38,369 bases of DNA. It comes from Methylobacterium soli (GTDB lineage Bacteria; Pseudomonadota; Alphaproteobacteria; Rhizobiales; Beijerinckiaceae). The notes beneath the pieces were generated by a model, which made no database searches, had not been told where the DNA came from, and was given only the letters and a program-made list of their open reading frames with translations. Position 1 is the stretch's first letter. Every line of letters starts with the position of its first letter. The position numbers were made by a program, and so were the translations under genes. This document shows positions 15,778 through 23,247 of this stretch, in pieces. Where the stretch lies: positions 1 to 38,369 of the forward strand of contig NZ_VZZK01000045.1 in assembly GCF_008806385.1 (NCBI RefSeq), read 5' to 3'.

Positions 15778-16764
15778 CTACTCTGCGGCTTTGAGCGTGC
15801 CCGATCGCATGCGGAAGCTGTCGCGGTATTGCGCGGGCGAGAGACCTAGCCGCCGACAGAAGACCGCCCGCATTCGCTCGGGGTTGCCGAAGCCGCAGTC
15901 GTAGGCGACGACCTTGAGGGGAGCCTCGCTGCCCTCCAGCAGGTTGCGCGCGGCGTCCACCCGCGCTCCCTCCACGAAGTCGTGCGGCGTCAGGCCGACC
16001 TCCTTGAACAGCCGCCACAAGGTTCGCTCGCTGGTCTGAGCGACGGCAGCGAGTTGCCGGGCCGAGAGCGTCTCGCCGAGGTGTTCCAGCACATGCTGCT
16101 GCACTCTGGCGAGCGGCGAACCCGCGTCGACAGGTGCCGCCAGGAAGGGGCTGAACTGCGACTGGCCGCCTTGTCGCTGAGCGATCACCAGGAGCCGCTT
16201 GGCCACAGCCTGCGCGACTGTCGCACCATGATCCTCCGCGACCTGGGCCAGCGCGAGATCGATCCCCGCCGTGACCCCGGCCGAGGTGATGAGGCGGCCG
16301 TCGCGCAGGTAGATCCTGTCGGGATCGATCCTCGCATGGGGGAAGAGGACGGCGAGTTGCTGGGCGACTTGCCAGTGGGTGGTCGCCGCCCGCCCATCGA
16401 GCAGTCCGGCATGGCCGAGCGCGAAGGCGCCCGTGCAGATCGAGCCGTAGAGGTCCGCCTGTTCGGCGGCCGTCCTCAACCAAGCCGAGAGTTCATCGTC
16501 GGGCGGCGCCGTCGGAAGCTGCGGTCCGCCGGCGACGAGCACGATCGAGAAGGGCTGCTGCGCCTCCTCGAAGCCGAGGTCCGGGAGCATGCGCATGCCG
16601 TTCGACGCGGTGACGGGCTCGCGCGCCCGCGCCACCAGCACGGTCCGGTAGGACATGCTCCCGCCCAGGATGCCGTTCGCCTCGGCGAAGACGTCCCCCG
16701 GGCCCGTGACATCGAGCGCCTGGACGCCGTCGTGGATCACGATTGCGACGGTTTGGTCGGCCAT
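15778..16764 (-). CDS. GlxA-family transcriptional regulator (DJ-1/PfpI-like plus AraC HTH)
   Basis: The 328-residue protein has an N-terminal DJ-1/PfpI glutaminase-amidotransferase-like domain (about 5-175). The nucleophile-elbow cysteine lies in GSICTGAFALGHAGLL, and the conserved THW follows. A C-terminal AraC-type double helix-turn-helix (about 215-315) shows LAAVAQTSERTLWRLFKEVG and VAYDCGFGNPERMRAVFCRRLG. Such proteins regulate catabolic or stress genes; the DJ-1 part probably senses a small ligand. I start it at ATG 16764 (MADQTVAIVIHD). It is divergent from the small SFPASDP protein and HD-domain gene (200-base gap), so those genes, and possibly the minus-strand hydrolase/HD/MFS set, are candidate targets. 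Confidence 0.93.
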   Translation of the reverse strand: MADQTVAIVIHDGVQALDVTGPGDVFAEANGILGGSMSYRTVLVARAREPVTASNGMRMLPDLGFEEAQQPFSIVLVAGGPQLPTAPPDDELSAWLRTAAEQADLYGSICTGAFALGHAGLLDGRAATTHWQVAQQLAVLFPHARIDPDRIYLRDGRLITSAGVTAGIDLALAQVAEDHGATVAQAVAKRLLVIAQRQGGQSQFSPFLAAPVDAGSPLARVQQHVLEHLGETLSARQLAAVAQTSERTLWRLFKEVGLTPHDFVEGARVDAARNLLEGSEAPLKVVAYDCGFGNPERMRAVFCRRLGLSPAQYRDSFRMRSGTLKAAE

Positions 16765-16964
16765 GGCCACCTCCGAGATCGCGGACGTGTAGCACCGCTC
16801 TCCCAAGCGCCGCGACCGCTTGGCGGAAAATCGGGGCGGTTGGCGGAGATCGCATGGTCTATCGCGTTGCGTGCGACCAATCGGCGTCTCACTATTCAGT
16901 TCAGAGCAGATCCAGATGGTCCCGTGTTGATGTCCGAGTTCCTATAGCAAACGAGGGGCCGTCG

Positions 16965-17111
16965 ATGTCCGAAGATCCGTCCCAGTGTGCGGAGCCGTGC
17001 GTTTCTCTCCCTGTGCTGCCACAGACGACTGGTCCGGATGCTTGCCTGGACCAAGCGTCCGCGGACAGCTTCCCCGCCAGCGATCCGCCTGCCACCCACC
17101 GCTTCGAGTGA
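16965..17111 (+). CDS. Small protein with SFPASDP C-terminal motif (48 aa)
   Basis: This is a 48-residue acidic protein starting at ATG 16965 with GAGG upstream. The C-terminus (LDQASADSFPASDPPA) carries the 'xSFPASDPPA' motif that I recognise in very small uncharacterised proteins of Methylobacterium and rhizobia. Function is unknown, and two or three cysteines are present in the N-terminal half. It ends 25 bases before the HD-domain gene and is probably co-transcribed with it. It is not visible as a stand-alone gene by length filters. Confidence 0.6.
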   Translation: MSEDPSQCAEPCVSLPVLPQTTGPDACLDQASADSFPASDPPATHRFE

Positions 17112-17136
17112 ACCTGCCACAAAGAGAGCGACGACG

Positions 17137-17796
17137 ATGAACGTGAACCTGCACCTGCCGGAGACCGTTGCGGGCATCCGCGTGCCCGACAGCGCGATGG
17201 CCCGGGCCGCGACGCAGCTGGTTCGAGATACCGAAGACGACCTGCTGTACAATCACAGCCGCCGGGTCTTCTTCTGGGGTGCACTGACCGGAGAGCGCCG
17301 GAAGCTGAAGTACGATCCCGAGTTGCTCTACATGGGCGCGATGTTTCACGACATGGGACTGTCCGCCGCCTATGCGAGCAAGGACCTGCGCTTCGAGGTC
17401 GACGGCGCGAACGCCGCCCGCGACTTCCTGGAGAGCTACGGCGTGCCGGAGCGCGACATCGAGGACGTCTGGACCTCGATCGCCCTGCACACCACGCCCG
17501 GCGTGCCCGAACACATGCGCCCGACGATCGCTCTGGTTACGGCCGGCGTCGAGATGGATGTGCTCGGCCTCGCCTACCACGACTTCACGCCTGCGCAGCG
17601 CGAACATGTCTGCGCGCACCATCCGCGCGAGCACAACTTCAAGGAAGCGGTCATCGACCACTTCGCCGAAGGAACGATCGGAAAGCCGCAGACGACGTTC
17701 GGCAACGTCAAGGCCGACGTGCTGGCGCTCAAGGATCCGAGCTACAGACGCATGAACTTCTGCAGCATCATTCTCGGCTCGCCCTGGCCGCACTGA
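17137..17796 (+). CDS. HD-domain hydrolase, cyanamide-hydratase-like (copy 2)
   Basis: This 219-residue HD-superfamily protein has metal ligands His40 (YNHSRRVFFWGAL), His71-Asp72 (AMFHDMGL), His118 (IALHTTPGVPEHMRP) and Asp141 (GVEMDVLGLAYHD). The closing KPQTTFGNVKADVL and MNFCSIILGSPWP are features of the cyanamide-hydratase-like group. I start it at ATG 17137 (MNVNLHLPE). The longer frame from 16987 runs through the SFPASDP gene and is not coding. It is homologous over its full length to the copy at 13799-14437. It follows the small SFPASDP gene and precedes the broken cupin gene and the oxidoreductase on the same strand. Activity on nitriles or cyanamide is inference from family resemblance. 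Confidence 0.9.
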   Translation: MNVNLHLPETVAGIRVPDSAMARAATQLVRDTEDDLLYNHSRRVFFWGALTGERRKLKYDPELLYMGAMFHDMGLSAAYASKDLRFEVDGANAARDFLESYGVPERDIEDVWTSIALHTTPGVPEHMRPTIALVTAGVEMDVLGLAYHDFTPAQREHVCAHHPREHNFKEAVIDHFAEGTIGKPQTTFGNVKADVLALKDPSYRRMNFCSIILGSPWPH

Positions 17797-18072
17797 GCCT
17801 GAGCAGCGATCCGCGGAGGCGTCCTGGCCGGGCTGCCCATTCTCGATCCGCAGGTAGATACCCGGAGCCTTTCCCCTTGATCGCGACGACGTCAAGACAC
17901 GAGCGAATACCCTCTGAGCCGCGAGGAGCTGCGCGAGGTCGTACGCCGCTCGAGTTGCCCCGGCCTCGCGGGTTCGGCGACGAGTGGGAACTCGGCGAGT
18001 CCGACATTTGGATGACCGGTGGCAGACAGCTTCCGAGCAAGCTAGATCGCGACGGATGATCGGGAGAGAACC

Positions 18073-18523
18073 ATGATTTCGAAGTCGAGGCGCATCTCGG
18101 TTATATCTGCAGCTTTCGCAGCAGGCCTTGCCTCGGCATCGCTCGGCTCGCCGCCCGGACAGGCGCACGACCTCGAGACAGTGAAGCCGGTGTTCGAGCG
18201 CGCTGCCCAACGTACCGGGCAAGAGCCTCATTGCGTTGGTGGTCACCTATCCGCCGAGTGGCAAGTCGCTACCACATCGGCATGCCCGCTCCGCCTTCAT
18301 CTACGCGCACGTCCTGACGGGCGCAGTTCGCAGCCGCGTCGGCGACGAGCCCGCCGAGGTCTACCGCGCCGGCGAGAGCTTCTTCGAGGAGCCCGCTGCC
18401 CACCACCGGATCAGCGAGAACGCGAGCGACAGCGAGGCCGCCAGTCTGCTGGCCGTGTTCATCGTCGGCGCTGGCGACAAGCCGCTGACCGTCCCCGATC
18501 CGGGAGCGGCGGCAACGCCGTAG
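18073..18523 (+). pseudogene. Secreted cupin-domain protein, disrupted by a frameshift
   Basis: The first frame encodes a signal peptide (MISKSRRISVISAAFAAGLA, cleavage near QAHD) and continues to the VKPVFER segment. The natural continuation (ALPNVPGKSLIALVVTYPP) is found in the +2 frame, and from there a small cupin follows: PHRHARSAFIYAHVLTGAVRS, then GESFFEEPAAHH. A single 2-base contraction in the GCGCGC run at about 18205-18212 explains the shift. Restoring two bases would give an uninterrupted protein of roughly 149 residues. The cupin metal ligands (HRH, and a later His in AAHHR) are preserved, so inactivation looks recent, or the site is a sequencing error. It lies 45 bases upstream of the oxidoreductase gene. 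Confidence 0.85.
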
Positions 18524-18568
18524 ATCCAGGTCGGCCGCCGAGGCAACCGAAGGTAGAAGGAGCACGGC

Positions 18569-19546
18569 ATGGCACCCGAGATTTCCGACAGAGATGCGGG
18601 TCATGCAACGATGATGGCGTGGCGGGTGCATGCGTTCGGCCCGCCGACGGTGATGAGCTTCGAGAGCATGGCCCAGCCCGATCCGGGTGAGGGCGAGGTG
18701 CTCGTCAGAGTGCACGCCGCCGGCGTCGGACCCTGGGATGGCTGGATCAGAGCGGGGCGGAGTGCCCTGCCGCAGCCGCTTCCCCTGACCTTGGGCTCGG
18801 ATCTGTCGGGCGTCGTCGAGGCTGTAGGCCCGAGTGACACCGGCTTCGCTGCCGGCGACGAAGTCTTCGGCGTGACAAACCCCAGGTTCGTCGGCGCCTA
18901 TGCCGAATACGCCGTCGCCTCGGCCCCGATGCTGGCCAGAAAAACGCGCTCGCTCACGCATGTCCAGGCAGCCTCCGTGCCCGTGATCGCCGTCACGGCC
19001 TGGCAAGGATTGTTCGAGCAGGCTCGGCTCCAGCCCGGCCAGACCGTCCTCATCCATGGTGGAGCAGGCAACGTCGGAGCCTATGCCGTGCAACTTGCCC
19101 ATCGAGCCGGCCTTCACACGATTGCGACAGCCGGAGCTAACGATTTCGCTTACGTGCAAAGTCTCGGCGCCGATCGGGTGATGGACTACCGCGCGCAGCG
19201 GTTCGAGGACGAGGTGCACGAGGCAGACGCCGTTCTCGATCTGGTCGGAGGCGAGACGCAGACCCGCTCGTTCAAGGTCCTGCGCCGCGACGGCAGGCTG
19301 GTGTCCGCGGTCTCCCAGCCCGACCAGCTTTGTGCCGAGCGGCACGGCGTCACCGCTGAATTCTTCCTGGTGCGTGTGACGACCGAGCATCTCTCACCTC
19401 TCGCCGAGCTTCTCGAAAGCGGCGAGCTCAAGACACGGGTCGGGGCAGCCCTTCCGCTAGCAAGGGCACGCGAAGCCCACTTCATGCTGGAAGGCGAGCA
19501 GGCTGCACCCAAGGGCAAGATCGTGCTTGAGGTGTCGCCGGACTGA
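18569..19546 (+). CDS. NADP-dependent quinone-oxidoreductase-like protein (MDR superfamily)
   Basis: This 325-residue medium-chain dehydrogenase/reductase lacks the zinc ligands. The N-terminal GroES-like domain (about 15-135) shows VLVRVHAAGVGPWDGWIRAG and LTLGSDLSGVVEAVG. The nucleotide-binding domain (about 145-270) has the HGGAGNVGAYAVQLA loop, and the C-terminal part returns to the substrate domain. It belongs to the quinone oxidoreductase/zeta-crystallin group, reducing quinones or enones with NADPH. The ATG at 18569 gives a slightly long N-terminus; ATG 18611 or 18614 (MMAWRVHAFG) is an alternative start. A ribosome-binding site (AAGGAG, 18556-18561) supports 18569. It is co-directional with the broken cupin and the HD gene and may belong to that operon. 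Confidence 0.93.
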   Translation: MAPEISDRDAGHATMMAWRVHAFGPPTVMSFESMAQPDPGEGEVLVRVHAAGVGPWDGWIRAGRSALPQPLPLTLGSDLSGVVEAVGPSDTGFAAGDEVFGVTNPRFVGAYAEYAVASAPMLARKTRSLTHVQAASVPVIAVTAWQGLFEQARLQPGQTVLIHGGAGNVGAYAVQLAHRAGLHTIATAGANDFAYVQSLGADRVMDYRAQRFEDEVHEADAVLDLVGGETQTRSFKVLRRDGRLVSAVSQPDQLCAERHGVTAEFFLVRVTTEHLSPLAELLESGELKTRVGAALPLARAREAHFMLEGEQAAPKGKIVLEVSPD

Positions 19547-19945
19547 GCTGCCGCAGATTGGATCTGCAGTCGCATGGTTGGCAGGGCTCATCAGCTTGCG
19601 GCGTCAGTGCTGCGCAACAGCTTTCCTACGCAGCGAGCTTGGCAGCAGAAGCGGAAGCGTTCTCGTTGACAGCCCTGACGGGGATGCGCTTGCCCGAAGT
19701 AGAGACGCTACCGGTGGCAGCGACGAGTTCACTCGCCGCAACAGAAGCATCAAGCTGTGGGCTCAGACGGTCAGCACGGTATGACTAATGGGCGGCCGTC
19801 CGCGACTAGCGAAAATGATCGTGGCTCGCGGCTTACCATGTGCCGCTGCGCACAAGTGCACTCTGCGATGCAACATCAATGTAACAGAGCTTGTTCATAT
19901 GATTCGAGCCGATCCGTAGATCTCTCGATCGGCTGGAGAAGCAGC
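19547..19945. other. Intergenic region without a recognised gene
   Basis: These 399 bases between the oxidoreductase and the small secreted protein have only short Ser/Arg-rich or Ala-rich frames and no family match. The last 100 bases are less GC-rich (gcaacatcaatgtaacagagc and nearby) and probably contain the promoter of the secreted-protein gene. Confidence 0.35.
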
Positions 19946-20185
19946 ATGCGAACGATCCGCTATTGCGCGCGCACGGCGTTCTTATTTCCTTTGGTCGTTT
20001 CCGGATCAGTTCTAGCCGGGCCAGATGATCATCTCACCGTCAACGTACCGCTTTATCGTGAGCAGATCTGGGGTATGCAACACGAACGCTCTCGCAACGA
20101 TCTTAGCGTTACTCCGCAGCCTGTACGGACTGCGCACCCTGACAAGGGCGATCTCAAGAATCAGTCGACCAAACAAAGCCAATGA
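19946..20185 (+). CDS. Small secreted hypothetical protein (79 aa)
   Basis: From ATG 19946 the frame encodes a Sec signal peptide: basic start MRTIRYCAR, hydrophobic core TAFLFPLVVSGSVL, probable cleavage after AG. The mature part of about 52 residues is polar (PLYREQIWGMQHER, then a Lys/Gln-rich end). GGAG lies 9 bases upstream as ribosome-binding site. No domain is recognised. A longer frame from 19757 is not supported by composition. It stands alone between the oxidoreductase and a decayed hydrolase gene. The mature protein would be periplasmic or extracellular; it has no cysteines after the signal. Confidence 0.6.
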   Translation: MRTIRYCARTAFLFPLVVSGSVLAGPDDHLTVNVPLYREQIWGMQHERSRNDLSVTPQPVRTAHPDKGDLKNQSTKQSQ

Positions 20186-20421
20186 TGAATGGACCGGCTG
20201 TGGCGAATGCCGCAGCAATTGTGGAGCGGGCGCGGCAGTAAGCAATAAGGCCGCTCAGCCAAAGGCGGCGCTGTGAGGACACTCCTCGGCGAAGCCTTGG
20301 CTGCGGTCAGCATGCTAAAGGAACACACCCGCTCCCTTTCAGATCAAGCGATTAGTGCGTCGACATCAGTTCGACGGCCGATGCTATTCCAACCCGGGCA
20401 CCGGATCAGGTGCGAAGGATT

Positions 20422-21188
20422 GGTCGGAACGGCAACGCGGACTGGCAGCATGCACTCAGTGCCAACGACTGGGGCAACCAGATGTTATTTTTCCTCGGTT
20501 ACGGCTACCGCGTGATCGCCCACGACCGCTGCGGCCACGGCTGCTCGTCGCAGACTACGACCGGCAACGAGATGAACACCTACGCGGCCGATGTCGCGGA
20601 ACTCGTGGCGAAGCTCGACCTGCAGAACGCTACCCATGTCGGCCACTCGACCGGCGGCGGCAAGGTCGCCAGCTAGGTCGCCCGAGCCGAGCTTGGTCGC
20701 GCCGCGAAGGCGGTGCTGCTCGGTGCGGTGCCGCCTGTGACGGTCAGGTCCGAAAGCAACCCGGGCGGGCTGCCGATAGAGGTATTCAACGGCTTCCGCG
20801 CGGCGCTTGCCGCTAACCGGGCCCAGTTCTACTGCGACGTGCCCTCAGGCCCTTCTACGCCTTCAACCGCGAGGGCTCGTAGATCTCGGAGGGGATCATT
20901 GCGAATTGGTGGCGGCAGGGAGTGATCGGTAGCAACAAGGCGCAGTATGACTGCACCGCAGCCGTCTCGGAGACGGATTTCACCGAGAATCTCAAGGCGA
21001 ACGAAGTGCCCGTGCTCGTAATGCACGGCATCGACGACCAGATCGTTCACTACGCTGATCCGCCCCGCTCTCGGTCAAGCTCCTGAGGAACGCCACGCTG
21101 AAGAGCTACGAGGGCCTGCCGCACGGGATGTGCATCACCACACCCCGACATCATCAACCGCGACCTCCTGGCCTTCATCCGGGGCTGA
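20422..21188 (+). pseudogene. Decayed alpha/beta hydrolase (non-heme chloroperoxidase type)
   Basis: The conceptual translation follows a haloperoxidase-type alpha/beta hydrolase. It shows LSANDWGNQMLFFLGYGYRV, the HDRCGHG loop, the nucleophile elbow GHSTGG, GAVPPVTVRSESNPGG and, in other frames, NWWRQGVIGSNKAQYDC, VLVMHGIDDQIVHYAD and LPHGM, then a terminal DLLAFIRG. The gene is broken in several ways. An in-frame TAG at 20674-20676 replaces the Tyr of VARYVAR. A one-base loss follows the SGP segment near 20850. A second TAG stands at about 20881. Further shifts are near 21061 and 21138. The first roughly 25-30 codons are missing or unrecognisable. With this many lesions it is not a sequencing artefact but an old pseudogene. 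Confidence 0.9.
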
Positions 21189-21436
21189 CTGCAGGTTCTC
21201 GTCACCGCCCTGACGCATGGCTGCGGCTGCCCGTCGGCAGCCTGCAACACTCCTGTAATGTGCCTGCAAGACACCATGTGTCAGCCGCGCACCAAATACC
21301 CGGGTCGGTTCGGCTGTCACGTGATTTCTTCCGGATCAATCACCATACATCCGGTCAACTTGGCCCGAGCGAGACGGCCGCCTCCGGCGGCAGAGAAAGC
21401 ATCGGTGCGTCTTGGAGAATACATAGGCGGTTCCTT

Positions 21437-22201
21437 ATGAATGAGACAGCGTTAGCTCGCGAGCACGCTGGCCGCGCGTCGGACCTCCCGATCCGTGTCC
21501 TCGTGGTCGACGATGATCCTGCGATGCGGGATCTACTCCACCATTACCTGGGCGAGCATGACGTCCAGGTGCAGACCGCTTCCAACCGCCAGGAGATGGC
21601 GTCACGGCTGCGGGTGGGCGAGCCGCATCTCGTGATCCTCGACCTGCGCCTCGGGTCTGACGACGGCCTGGCTCTGCTGCGAGAGATCCGCGCCCGCTCT
21701 GAACTCCCCGTCATCATCACCACCGGCCACCGCCGGGACGAGATCGACAGGGTGATCGGGCTCGAGCTCGGCGCGGATGACTATTTGACGAAGCCCTTTA
21801 GTCCGCGCGAGCTCCTGGCCCGCATCCGGACTGTGCTGCGCCGTCAGGATGCGTGGCGGGCCGCCCAGCGGGATGCCGGTAACTTCGCGACCTACCATTT
21901 CGAGGGCTGGCAGCTCTCGACGCGCACGCGCCGGCTGACCGATCCCGAGGGGAGCAACATTCCGCTGACCAAGGGAGAATACGCTCTTCTTCTCGCCTTC
22001 GTATCGGCTCCGCAGCGCCCCCTGACCCGCGAGCATCTGCTTCAGGCGACTCGCGTGCACGAGGACGTCTTCGACCGCAGCATCGACGTCCAGATCCTGC
22101 GGCTGCGGCGCAAGCTCGAGGCTGACCCCAGCCAACCTCGCTTCATCCTGACTGAGCGTGGCGTTGGGTACGTCTTCGCCCCGGTGGTGCAGGTGGGGTG
22201 A
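21437..22201 (+). CDS. VirG-like OmpR-family response regulator
   Basis: The 254-residue two-component regulator has a receiver domain (about 18-135) with the acidic pocket Asp25-Asp27 (VLVVDDDPAM), phosphoacceptor Asp69 (VILDLRLGSDDG) and Lys119 (YLTKPFSPRE). The C-terminal OmpR-type winged helix (about 152-250) includes the recognition-helix region DRSIDVQILRLRRKLEADP. The latter, with the LTERGVGYVF ending, strongly resembles Agrobacterium VirG. I start at ATG 21437; the longer upstream frame is not coding. It is followed 62 bases later by the diheme peroxidase gene and then by a VirA-like kinase, so its partner is evident. Bases 21977-22098 are identical to part of the chimeric gene at 11400-11987. 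Confidence 0.94.
   Translation: MNETALAREHAGRASDLPIRVLVVDDDPAMRDLLHHYLGEHDVQVQTASNRQEMASRLRVGEPHLVILDLRLGSDDGLALLREIRARSELPVIITTGHRRDEIDRVIGLELGADDYLTKPFSPRELLARIRTVLRRQDAWRAAQRDAGNFATYHFEGWQLSTRTRRLTDPEGSNIPLTKGEYALLLAFVSAPQRPLTREHLLQATRVHEDVFDRSIDVQILRLRRKLEADPSQPRFILTERGVGYVFAPVVQVG
21977..22098 (+). repeat. 122-bp perfect repeat, copy 2 (inverted relative to 11503-11624)
   Basis: This copy lies inside the DNA-binding domain of the VirG-like regulator and is identical to the minus strand of 11503-11624. The first mismatches are at 21976 (A against C) and 22099 (G against T). Confidence 0.9.
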
Positions 22202-22263
22202 GCCCCGATGAGCGGCTCGCGGGAGGACGAGAGATCGACAACGAAGACTCAGAAGGAGCGGGG

Positions 22264-23247
22264 ATGAGACCGAGCGTAGATTGGCTCGTTCGTGCCTGCC
22301 GGCCGGCGGTTCCCTGGGTGCTCTGCGCAGGGCTGATGGCTGCTGCGATCGCGCCTGCGCTTGCGCCTCCGCTCCCCGAAGCGGCACCGACGATTCCTGC
22401 CGATCAGGAGCCGATCAGTCCGCTTCCAGCCCCGCCGGCAGCCGATCCGCGTGTGCTCGCGCTCGGAGAGAGCCTCTTCGCGGACCCGCGCCTCTCGGCC
22501 GGCGGAGAGCGTTCCTGCGCGTCGTGCCACGACATCCGCACCAATGGGGCGGACGGCCGAGTTCGAAGCTCGGTGCCCACCGGCTCGGATCTTCTCTTCA
22601 ACACACCCACGGTCTTCAATGCTGCTTTGAGCTACCGACTTGGCTGGGAGGGGAAGTTCCGAACCCTCGAGGAGCAGGCCGAGGCGTCGCTTGAGAGCCC
22701 GGAGATCATGGGCGCACGCGTCGACGAGGTCGTGGTCCGCATTCGGAAGGATGCAGATCTGACGCGGCAGTTCCGCAGCGCGTTCGGCCGAGATCCGAAC
22801 CGAGCCGACCTGCTCGACGCCCTTGCGACCTACGAACGGTCGCTGCTCACGTCCGATAGCCTGTTCGACCGATGGCTACGCGGCGATACATCCGCCCTCT
22901 CGGCTGAGGAACTGAGTGGGTACGAAACCTTCAAGTCGCTGGGCTGCGTATCCTGCCACCAAGGCGTGAACGTCGGAGCCAATCTCAAGCAGCGCCTCGG
23001 CGTCTTCCGCCCGGTCTCGGCACATCGGCCCGAGATCCTGCGGGTCCCGAGCCTTAGGAACGTCGCGACGACATCGCCCTACTTCCACGACGGCAGTGCA
23101 GCCACGCTGCACGAAGCAGTGCGCAGGATGGCGAAGTCTCAGCTGAACCGGACGCTGTTAGACGAGCAGATCGACCGGCTCGTCGCGTTCCTGCGGACCC
23201 TGACGGGGACCTATCAGGGTAAGCCCCTGCGGCCGGCGACGCCATGA
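22264..23247 (+). CDS. Diheme cytochrome c peroxidase / MauG-family protein
   Basis: The 327-residue protein has an N-terminal hydrophobic segment (about 16-36) acting as signal peptide or anchor. Two heme c attachment sites follow: CASCH at 85-89 and CVSCH at 228-232. Around them are family features: LGESLFADPRLS before the first heme, NTPTVFNAALSYRLGWEG, and near the end RVPSLRNVATTSPYFHDGSAATL, the segment of bacterial cytochrome c peroxidases/MauG that supplies a distal ligand. It should act in the periplasm on hydrogen peroxide or as an electron-transfer/oxidising partner. It sits between a VirG-like regulator and a VirA-like kinase, and its stop overlaps the kinase start by 4 bases (ATGA). 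ATG 22264 is preceded by AAGGAG (22254-22259). Confidence 0.93.
   Translation: MRPSVDWLVRACRPAVPWVLCAGLMAAAIAPALAPPLPEAAPTIPADQEPISPLPAPPAADPRVLALGESLFADPRLSAGGERSCASCHDIRTNGADGRVRSSVPTGSDLLFNTPTVFNAALSYRLGWEGKFRTLEEQAEASLESPEIMGARVDEVVVRIRKDADLTRQFRSAFGRDPNRADLLDALATYERSLLTSDSLFDRWLRGDTSALSAEELSGYETFKSLGCVSCHQGVNVGANLKQRLGVFRPVSAHRPEILRVPSLRNVATTSPYFHDGSAATLHEAVRRMAKSQLNRTLLDEQIDRLVAFLRTLTGTYQGKPLRPATP

Noticed and set aside
15982..16947. A 321-codon plus-strand frame
   Set aside because: It is antisense to the GlxA-type regulator, whose domains are unmistakable.
16942..18246. A 434-codon minus-strand frame
   Set aside because: It lies antisense to the second HD gene, with Arg/His-rich composition and no family features.
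18269..19390. A 373-codon minus-strand frame
   Set aside because: It is a shadow of the quinone-oxidoreductase-like gene and the cupin.
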